A stretch of DNA of 12,150 nt from Pseudopedobacter saltans (GTDB lineage Bacteria > Bacteroidota > Bacteroidia > Chitinophagales > Chitinophagaceae), in contig QFOI01000061.1 in assembly GCA_003241175.1 (NCBI GenBank), forward strand, positions 1 through 12,150. Direction: 5' to 3'. Positions 6,921 to 12,150 of the stretch are shown piece by piece. Position 1 is the first letter of the stretch. Every line of letters starts with the position of its first letter. The translations under genes and the position numbers were made by a program. The notes under the pieces were generated by a model. It was not told the DNA's origin and did not search any database. It saw nothing but the letters and a program-made list of their open reading frames with translations.

Positions 6921-7970
6921 TTATTTTAATTTTTGGAAAATTTGGGGCATTTCATTTTTATCTACACTATTCATTTCCACTAATTTCAAGGACTTTACCA
7001 TTTTTAAAGTGGTGGTTTTATAGTGCTGAAAATGTTCCGTTTTCAAATGTGATTCGTAGGCATTTTTGTCAGCATAAATCTCTACAATTCTGAATTCATA
7101 AGGCTTATCAGCAACTGTCATGGGGAAGATAGAAATCACACCTGGTTCCTTTTGAATAGAAATAGCCGCATTTTCTTTCAATATTTTTTGATATTCTTCT
7201 ACAAATTCGGGTACAATTTCTATTTCGGCAATACGCACCATAATTTCCGAATTCACCACTGGAATTTCCACCACACCAATCACTTTTCTAATCTTATTCG
7301 CTTGTGTAGTATTGATCGTGGATTGAATGATATCTGCGGCTTCCGCCAATTGTTCGTCAGTAATTCCGGTATTTTTTCCAATGCCAATATGCGATTTCAA
7401 TTGACCTTCGGTTCCTGTCATGGACGCTAGAGCCGCTATGGTAACCAATTCACGTTGTTGATAACTTAACACATCCACTGCAAAAATATCAGCAAACAAA
7501 TGCTCTTTTAAAAAGGCATCAATTCGTGGCGCAAATTCGCCAAAACCAGGAGCAGGCTTGCTTTGCGGCGTTTTTGTAATTTCTTCCAAAGTTTTACGGC
7601 CTTGCTCGTATTTATCAGAAACCTTATTTTCAACGATTATTTCTTTACCAATTTTATCCGAAATTCCTTTTGCTTTACGATCATCCAAAACGGTTTTGAA
7701 GCTGTTTAATGCATTCAAGCTGCGAGGAAAACCGCAATAGGCATAAAGTTGCACCAAAGCTTCTTTAATTTCGTTGATCGTCAATCCTGCATCCAAACTA
7801 TGATTAAGTTGTACACTTAATGAATCTAAATTTCCAGTCGCAGTCAAGGAGGATATTTTAACCAAACTTTGTTGACTAGGACTGAGTTTATTGTTTTGTG
7901 CATTCATCGTATTCACTATTAAAAAGAATAAAATCAGTAAAAAAGTTGCGCGCCATTTTGCTGTTTTCAT
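6921..7970 (-). CDS. Secreted double CMD-domain protein with C-terminal ABM domain
   Basis: This 349-residue protein starts with a Sec signal peptide (KWRATFLLILFFLIVNTMNAQ, cut near residue 25). Two carboxymuconolactone-decarboxylase-like helical domains follow: about 30-95 (with NEIKEALVQLYAYCGFPRSL) and about 150-228 (RELVTIAALASMTG, H194 in LKSHIGIGKNTG, then DEQLAEAADII). Neither has the CxxC of AhpD-type peroxidases. Residues about 243-333 form an antibiotic-biosynthesis-monooxygenase-like ferredoxin fold (MVRIAEIEIVPEFVEEYQ, EPGVISIFP, HLKTEHFQHY). Exported CMD proteins are common in Bacteroidota next to cupins; the ABM fusion is less usual. The gene lies 5 bases after the cupin stop and one base before the DUF2255 start. 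Substrate and reaction are unknown; decarboxylation or quinone oxidation are only possible readings. Confidence 0.9.
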   Translation of the reverse strand: MKTAKWRATFLLILFFLIVNTMNAQNNKLSPSQQSLVKISSLTATGNLDSLSVQLNHSLDAGLTINEIKEALVQLYAYCGFPRSLNALNSFKTVLDDRKAKGISDKIGKEIIVENKVSDKYEQGRKTLEEITKTPQSKPAPGFGEFAPRIDAFLKEHLFADIFAVDVLSYQQRELVTIAALASMTGTEGQLKSHIGIGKNTGITDEQLAEAADIIQSTINTTQANKIRKVIGVVEIPVVNSEIMVRIAEIEIVPEFVEEYQKILKENAAISIQKEPGVISIFPMTVADKPYEFRIVEIYADKNAYESHLKTEHFQHYKTTTLKMVKSLKLVEMNSVDKNEMPQIFQKLK

Positions 7971-7975
7971 TCGGA

Positions 7976-8485
7976 TTATTTTTGTTCGTTTGCTAATTTG
8001 TATTCCGCATCATTAACGGCTTCAAACCATTTGTTTTCGTTGGTTTTCGGATTACAAGCTATGGCCAAATGTGAAAACCAACTATTAGCTGTGGCGCCGT
8101 GCCAATGCACTACATTTGGGGCAATTTCTACCACATCCCCCACTTTCAAATGACGGGCAGGTTTGCCTTTTTCTTGATACAAACCTTCACCACCCACCAC
8201 AATCAAAATTTGTCCGCCCGTATGGCTATGCCAATTGTTGCGACAACCAGGCTCGAAAGTTACGTTGGAGATAGGGACATTCAAATCTTTATTCGTGGTA
8301 ATCGGTGCCAAATAAGATTTTCCGATAAAATATTTTGCGAAGGCAGTGTTTTCTTCACCTGTGGAAAAAGCACTTAATTGTGGAATTTCTGTTTTCATTT
8401 TATTTTGACTTTTTACGGTATTGCAAAGCAAGATGAATGATAGTATCAGAATACTTACAACACCATATTTATAATTAAATTTCAT
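7976..8485 (-). CDS. Cupin-domain protein with signal peptide
   Basis: This protein of 169 residues starts with a hydrophobic leader (KYGVVSILILSFILLCNTVKSQ, about 6-27), followed by a single cupin domain. The metal site is readable: H86 and H88 (NWHSHTGGQ), Q92 in place of the usual glutamate, and H127 in NVVHWHGA. The pattern HxHxxxQ...H is that of manganese cupins such as the Granulicella hydroxynitrile lyase group, as I recall it. I start at ATG 8485; the frame is open to 8584, but that would overlap the tautomerase gene by 83 bases with an unlikely lysine-rich extension. A second in-frame ATG at 8398 (M30), preceded by CAAAATAAA, would give a 140-residue cytosolic cupin. It belongs to the six-gene operon, between the tautomerase and the CMD-ABM gene. 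Substrate unknown. Confidence 0.9.
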   Translation of the reverse strand: MKFNYKYGVVSILILSFILLCNTVKSQNKMKTEIPQLSAFSTGEENTAFAKYFIGKSYLAPITTNKDLNVPISNVTFEPGCRNNWHSHTGGQILIVVGGEGLYQEKGKPARHLKVGDVVEIAPNVVHWHGATANSWFSHLAIACNPKTNENKWFEAVNDAEYKLANEQK

Positions 8486-8501
8486 TGCTAATTGTTTAAA
8501 C

Positions 8502-8729
8502 TTAAACAGTATAACCAGGTTTTTTGTATAGGATTTCTTTTCGCTCCATAATTTCTTCGGGATAAACTTTTTTCTGCCAATCATCCCAAGAGAAATCCTC
8601 TATACTTACCGAATAGGATTCGTCACCATATCCTATAATGGACTGCGCTGTTTTTACCAATTCTGCAGCAAGTTTTTTCTTTTGTTCTTCGGTTTTTCCT
8701 TCTAATAATTTTATAGCTAAATGTGGCAT
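8502..8729 (-). CDS. pptA: 4-oxalocrotonate tautomerase family protein, PptA-like
   Basis: This small tautomerase of 75 residues begins MPHLAIKLLEGK, so removal of Met exposes the catalytic Pro1 of the family. The C-terminal half (SWDDWQKKVYPEEIMER...LYKKPGYTV) closely follows E. coli PptA (YdcE, 77 residues), which ends in a similar KKPGY motif, hence the symbol; identity of function is inferred. I chose ATG 8729 for this reason, although ATG 8738 (MNKMPHL) and longer forms up to 8765 are in frame and would bury the proline. The gene lies 16 bases after the alcohol dehydrogenase stop and 16 bases before the cupin start. It may tautomerise an enol or unsaturated acid made or taken by the other enzymes of the operon. 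Confidence 0.9.
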   Translation of the reverse strand: MPHLAIKLLEGKTEEQKKKLAAELVKTAQSIIGYGDESYSVSIEDFSWDDWQKKVYPEEIMERKEILYKKPGYTV

Positions 8730-8745
8730 TTTGTTCATTTTTATT

Positions 8746-9918
8746 CTAAAAAGTATTGGCATCAATTACATATCTGTAACGCGCTTTTTTATTTACTACT
8801 TTTTCCCAAGCGTCATTTATTTGATCTGCATTGATGACTTCAATTTGGGGATATATTTTATTATTGGCGCAATAGTCCATTATTTCTTGTGTCTCAGGAA
8901 TTCCGCCAATCAACGATCCGTTAAAGTTGACACGATTAAAAATCATATTGAAGTTATTAATCGCCAATGCTCCATTTATAGGCTGTCCTACCTGTGTAAA
9001 AAATCCGTAAGGTTTTACACAATCTATGTATGGCGACATTTCGTACGCATAAGGAACAGTGGAAATCATATAGTCTAACTTTCCCTTGAAGGCTTTTAAA
9101 TCATTGGAACTTTTTACAACTATAGCTTCTTTCGCACCAAATGTTTTGATGTCATTTTGTTTATCTACGCTTGTTGTGAATGCATAGACTTCTGCACCTT
9201 TAGAAACCGCAATTTTTATCGCCAAATGTCCTAAACCACCAATGCCAATCACACCCACTTTATCGCCTTTTTTCATACCATAACGCATCATCGGAGAATA
9301 AGTGGTAATGCCCGCACACAATAACGGAGCGGCATATTTTAGTTCAATATTATTAGGGATTTTGATGGCAAAATGTTCGGTAACAACTATATTATTTGCA
9401 TAACCACCTTGCGTAATTCCAGTTGGAGCGGTTTTGTCTGGTGCGCCATAAGTGCCCACCATTCCAGTAGTTTCGCAATGATGTTCCTCGCCATTTTTGC
9501 AACTTTCACATTGCATACAACTAACTACCATACAACCAACTCCAGCTTGATCGCCCACTTTAAATTTGGTTACATTTTTACCTATAGCTGTTACTATGCC
9601 CGCAATTTCGTGCCCAGGCACTTGCGGATAAACTTGGTCTCCCCAATGTCCTCGAATTGTATGAATATCGGAATGGCAAATACCCGAATATTTTATCTCA
9701 ATTAGAATGTCGTTATCGCCAACTGCGCGACGTTCAAAATTCCACAATTTTAAAGGATTGTTTTTGTCTGTTGCTGCAAAACCTTTGGACTTAATATTGT
9801 TACTCATTTTATTTGAATTATTAGTTTGCGAAAAAAGTTGAAACGGACTTGCGAGAGCCAATCCCGCACCAGCTAAGGATGTTTTCCGAATAAATTGTCT
9901 TCTTGAATTATTTTCCAT
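8746..9918 (-). CDS. Zinc alcohol dehydrogenase with Tat signal
   Basis: This 390-residue medium-chain dehydrogenase belongs to the cinnamyl-alcohol/YahK-like group, which reduces aldehydes with NADPH. Catalytic zinc ligands are C81 (GICHSDIH), H103 (GHE) and C201 (PLLCAG). The structural zinc cysteines are C134, C137, C140 and C148, and the cofactor loop is GIGGLG (225-230), followed by TTS, suggesting NADP. Unusually it starts with a twin-arginine signal: SRRQFIRKT (5-13), a hydrophobic AGAGLALASPFQLF stretch and a likely cut near SQ (31). Homologues usually begin near M38 (MSNNIKSKGFAATD). That internal ATG at 9807 has the local leader TCAAATAAA, so a cytosolic form is possible. The start overlaps the acetyltransferase stop by 11 bases, pointing to translational coupling. 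Confidence 0.93.
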   Translation of the reverse strand: MENNSRRQFIRKTSLAGAGLALASPFQLFSQTNNSNKMSNNIKSKGFAATDKNNPLKLWNFERRAVGDNDILIEIKYSGICHSDIHTIRGHWGDQVYPQVPGHEIAGIVTAIGKNVTKFKVGDQAGVGCMVVSCMQCESCKNGEEHHCETTGMVGTYGAPDKTAPTGITQGGYANNIVVTEHFAIKIPNNIELKYAAPLLCAGITTYSPMMRYGMKKGDKVGVIGIGGLGHLAIKIAVSKGAEVYAFTTSVDKQNDIKTFGAKEAIVVKSSNDLKAFKGKLDYMISTVPYAYEMSPYIDCVKPYGFFTQVGQPINGALAINNFNMIFNRVNFNGSLIGGIPETQEIMDYCANNKIYPQIEVINADQINDAWEKVVNKKARYRYVIDANTF

Positions 9919-10501
9919 TGTCTTTTTCTATTTCAATTGTTTTAATATTTTTTGCTGGAATACCCGCTACGACTGTATTTTGCGGAACATTTTTTGTAAC
10001 AACAGCACCTGCTGCAACTACCGTATTTTCTCCAATAGTAACGTTGGGAAGAATAGTTACATTCGCACCAATCCAAGCGTTTTTTTGGATTAAAATTTTC
10101 CCTGGAATCAATCCGTGACGATCATTAGGATGGAGCGAATGGCCTTCAGTAATCAAACTCACTTTCGGACCTATCAATACATTTTCTTCAATAGTGATGC
10201 CGCCCAGAGCCAAAAAAGTACAATCGAAATTGATAAATACATTTCTACCCAACTCTAAATTTCTACCATTGTTAATGTGGATGGGTGGAAATACGGCGAC
10301 CGATTCATCGATGGGTTTTCGGATAATTTCACTCAATAATTGATTGATTTCTTTTGGGTCGTTGCTCGAATTCAATTTTTGTAAAAGCCCAATAGTTTGA
10401 TAAGACTCTTCTCGCAAAAGTGGCATTTCGGCATCACCTTTCGGAATCGTTTCTCCATTTTTTAACCGATCAAATATAGTTGGTGAATCTTTGCTCATCA
10501 T
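9908..10501 (-). CDS. Sugar O-acetyltransferase-like hexapeptide-repeat protein
   Basis: This 197-residue protein is of the maltose/galactoside O-acetyltransferase type (LacA/Maa), a trimeric left-handed beta-helix enzyme that uses acetyl-CoA. Hexapeptide repeats begin near residue 72 and dominate 83-185 (ITIEENVLIGPKVSL, AWIGANVTILPNVTIGENTVV, AAGAVVTKNVPQNTVVAGIPAK). The likely catalytic histidine is H121 in TEGHSLHP. The N-terminus (IFDRLKNGETIPKGD...MPLLREE) replaces the usual maltose-acetyltransferase leader domain. Two adjacent ATGs at 10501 and 10498 are equally possible starts. It is the first gene of the operon, 107 bases from the divergent AraC-type regulator, and overlaps the dehydrogenase gene by 11 bases. 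The acceptor is not known and need not be a sugar. Confidence 0.92.
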   Translation of the reverse strand: MMSKDSPTIFDRLKNGETIPKGDAEMPLLREESYQTIGLLQKLNSSNDPKEINQLLSEIIRKPIDESVAVFPPIHINNGRNLELGRNVFINFDCTFLALGGITIEENVLIGPKVSLITEGHSLHPNDRHGLIPGKILIQKNAWIGANVTILPNVTIGENTVVAAGAVVTKNVPQNTVVAGIPAKNIKTIEIEKDNGK

Positions 10502-10608
10502 TATAAATTTTGATAGGACAAAGTTAGAATGTATAATTTTCTTATTTATTACACCATTTACGTTAATAATGTCAAAAATGACGTATATTAGTAGAAAGAA
10601 TTTAGTGA
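10502..10608. promoter_or_regulatory. Divergent control region, operon / AraC regulator
   Basis: These 107 bases lie between the six-gene operon and the AraC-type gene. ACGTTAATA (10560-10568) and ACGTATATT (10581-10589) start 21 bases apart in the same orientation and could be regulator half-sites. Between and overlapping them lies GTCA-AAAA-TGAC (10571-10582), a small inverted repeat. On the plus strand TATATTAG (10584-10591) is one base from TAnnTTTG and could serve the regulator. Confidence 0.45.
10519..10526 (-). promoter_or_regulatory. -7 element of the operon promoter
   Basis: On the minus strand TAACTTTG is an exact match to the Bacteroidota -7 consensus TAnnTTTG, 17 bases before the ATG at 10501. 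No clear TTG lies at the expected distance upstream, which would fit a promoter that needs an activator such as the divergent AraC-type protein. The transcript leader would be very short. Confidence 0.5.
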
Positions 10609-11436
10609 ATGTATAATATTAATATTCCGAAAATTATTTTAACGGAAATTAGAAAGGAAGAAGATTTCCCTAAAAACTTTCAAAAGTTGTATCATACGCA
10701 TTTGTATTGTCATCAAGGATCAATTCAATTTCTGTTTAATGACCAAAAAATGGAATGTAAAGGTGGACAATTTTTGTTTTGGTTTGCAGAAAGTCGCTTG
10801 TCTGGTTTAACTTTTTCAAAGAATTTTAAAGCATCAGTTTTGCTAGTTGAAAAGGATTTTTTGATGGATAATATTCCCGACCAAAGTTGGAGCATTAATG
10901 CGCAATTGCATTCTCGAGTTTATCCCGTAAAAGCCAATATTAGCGAGCGAGACAAGAAACGAATTTTGGCAAATTTTCAGCAAATGAACGATCATTTTTT
11001 GGAAACAGATCACCATTTTTACGAAGAAATTATCAACCGGCAAATGCAAATTTTCGTGCTTGAAATGTGGAATACTTTTGCCAAAGATTATGAGGAACGA
11101 AAACATAGTTTGCAAACAGGTACTTTGTATGAACAATTCATTCATTTAGTGCGGGAAAACTGTATGACGCAGCGGGAAGTGCAATTTTATAGTACGCAAC
11201 TTCATATCACGCCAAAGTATTTGAATTATTTATGCAAAATTCATTCGGGTGTTACGGCTTCCGAATGGATTCAGCGCCATGCGAAAGAGCAAATTATCAT
11301 TTTACTTCAAAATAAGCACCTCAATATTTCTGAAATTGCCGATACGATGGAATTTAGCAGTCGTTCTTTTTTTACACGGTACGTGAAAAAATTACTGGGT
11401 GTTACGCCCAATGAATATCGAGCGAGGTTGCGGTAA
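10609..11436 (+). CDS. AraC-family transcriptional regulator
   Basis: This 275-residue regulator has an N-terminal cupin-like sensing domain (about 25-110, HTHLYCHQGSIQFLFND, then GGQFLFWFAESRLSG), a linker helix region (113-185) and a C-terminal AraC DNA-binding domain. The first helix-turn-helix is about 190-212 (STQLHITPKYLNYLCKIHSG) and the second about 240-262 (ISEIADTMEFSSRSFFTRYVKK), with the closing GVTPNEYRARLR. It is transcribed divergently from the six-gene operon and is the best candidate for its regulator. The sensing half contains H30, H32, C34 and H35 within six residues, which could bind a metal or react with an electrophile, but this is speculation. A second AraC-type gene follows 48 bases downstream on the same strand. 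Confidence 0.95.
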   Translation: MYNINIPKIILTEIRKEEDFPKNFQKLYHTHLYCHQGSIQFLFNDQKMECKGGQFLFWFAESRLSGLTFSKNFKASVLLVEKDFLMDNIPDQSWSINAQLHSRVYPVKANISERDKKRILANFQQMNDHFLETDHHFYEEIINRQMQIFVLEMWNTFAKDYEERKHSLQTGTLYEQFIHLVRENCMTQREVQFYSTQLHITPKYLNYLCKIHSGVTASEWIQRHAKEQIIILLQNKHLNISEIADTMEFSSRSFFTRYVKKLLGVTPNEYRARLR

Positions 11437-11484
11437 AAATTGGAGATAATTTTATAGATTTGAATGGAAAAATTCCACTCCAAA

Positions 11485-12150
11485 ATGGAAGCAAAAACAA
11501 ACTATCAATTTATACAAGCGCCATCAAGCTTATCCGAATTTATTTTCGGGTTTTCTAAGTTCGACAATGTGAAAGCGCACGAAGGTTCTATAATTATTCC
11601 CAACGGAATGATTGATATGATGTTTTGCAAAATGGTGAATGGCAAGTTTATGATTGGTCTGATTGGTCTGGAAACTAAGCCTAAAATAATGCCTGAGCAA
11701 TTTATTGACAGCTTTTTTTGTGTGAGTTTCAAACCTTTGGGACTAGAATATATTTTGAAAAAATCGATTGCCGATTTTGTAAACGGTGGCGAAATTCTAC
11801 CTATAGATTTTTGGAATATTCAAGAAGGCGATTTGAATAATTTTGAACATTTCTGTGAAAAAATCGTACAAAAAGTCTCTACGTTAATACCTGAAAATTT
11901 GGATAATCGTAAAGCTGAACTATTCAACTATATCAATAAAAATAACGGTGAAGTTAGTATCCATGAATTGTCTGAAAAAATATTCTGGAGCGAACGGCAA
12001 ATCAACCGTTACATCAAACAATTATTGGGCATTTCTTTAAAGTCTTATTGCAATATTTTGCGCTTTCAAGCGTCTTTGCAACACATTCAAAAAGGGGAAT
12101 TGTACCCACAACTCAACTATACCGATCAATCGCATTTCATTAAAGAAATC
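11485..12150 (+). CDS. AraC-type HTH regulator, C-terminus beyond right edge
   Basis: The frame is open from ATG 11485 to the window edge (222 codons). The N-terminal part (FIQAPSSLSEFIFGFSKF, then EGSIIIPNGMIDMMF, then ETKPKIMPEQFIDSFFCVSFKPLG) matches the DUF6597-type sensing domain found in many Bacteroidota AraC regulators. Residues about 145-222 are the start of the HTH domain (VSIHELSEKIFWSERQINRYIKQLLGISLKSY). The window cuts the second helix-turn-helix at TDQSHFIKEI, so perhaps 20-40 residues are missing. ATG 11464 is in frame and gives seven more residues; I prefer 11485 because the family starts near there. A nine-base tandem duplication (ATTGGTCTG, 11653-11670) adds IGLIGL before ETKP. 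It may be co-transcribed with the preceding AraC gene. Targets unknown. Confidence 0.9.
   Translation, partial: MEAKTNYQFIQAPSSLSEFIFGFSKFDNVKAHEGSIIIPNGMIDMMFCKMVNGKFMIGLIGLETKPKIMPEQFIDSFFCVSFKPLGLEYILKKSIADFVNGGEILPIDFWNIQEGDLNNFEHFCEKIVQKVSTLIPENLDNRKAELFNYINKNNGEVSIHELSEKIFWSERQINRYIKQLLGISLKSYCNILRFQASLQHIQKGELYPQLNYTDQSHFIKEI

Noticed and set aside
8486..8584. Longer cupin start at 8584
   Set aside because: It would overlap most of the tautomerase C-terminus in another frame and place a lysine-rich stretch before the signal peptide.
9373..9705. Open frame of 110 codons on the plus strand inside the alcohol dehydrogenase
   Set aside because: It is antisense to a complete, well-conserved enzyme, and its product is rich in His, Phe and Cys with no recognisable motif.
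11505..11732. Open frame of 75 codons on the minus strand within the right-edge AraC-type gene
   Set aside because: It lies opposite a clear regulator coding frame and shows no family motif of its own.

Overview
The window is AT-rich, densely coded bacterial DNA of Bacteroidota type. Starts are preceded by A-rich leaders (AAAATAAAATG and similar) rather than Shine-Dalgarno sites, one promoter has the TAnnTTTG -7 element of this phylum, and the proteins (TlpA-like thioredoxin with a long N-terminal region, 200-residue Crp-family regulator, many AraC-type regulators) are of kinds common there. I cannot assign a genus. No rRNA, tRNA, CRISPR array, insertion sequence or phage gene was seen, and no gap between genes exceeds 160 bases.

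Layout. (1) Positions 1-1774, minus strand: two aldo/keto reductases of different subfamilies, 19 bases apart; the first runs off the left edge. A divergent AraC-family regulator follows (1934-2845, plus). (2) 2937-4319, plus: an exported TlpA-like thioredoxin-fold protein, ending at a 20-bp perfect hairpin shared with the convergent gene. (3) 4388-5745, minus: a Crp/Fnr-family regulator and, downstream of it, an F420-dependent-NADP-oxidoreductase-type Rossmann protein; two copies of a 12-base palindromic element lie between them. (4) 5893-6537, plus: a small NAD(P)-binding epimerase-like protein. (5) 6539-10501, minus: a compact six-gene operon encoding, in order of transcription, a sugar O-acetyltransferase-like hexapeptide protein, a zinc alcohol dehydrogenase with a Tat signal, a PptA-like tautomerase, a cupin with a signal peptide, a secreted protein with two carboxymuconolactone-decarboxylase-like (CMD) domains and an ABM-type domain, and a DUF2255 protein. 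(6) 10609-12150, plus: two AraC-type regulators in tandem, the first divergent from the operon, the second cut by the right edge.

Taken together this looks like an accessory redox and electrophile-handling island: at least five nicotinamide-cofactor enzymes and four transcription regulators in 12 kb. The arrangement of AraC regulators beside aldo/keto reductases and an alcohol dehydrogenase recalls the YqhC-YqhD-DkgA aldehyde response of E. coli, but that function is inferred here. The most unusual point is that three consecutive enzyme types of the large operon (alcohol dehydrogenase, cupin, CMD protein) carry export signals. In two of them an internal ATG with a good local initiation context sits exactly where a cytosolic homologue would begin.
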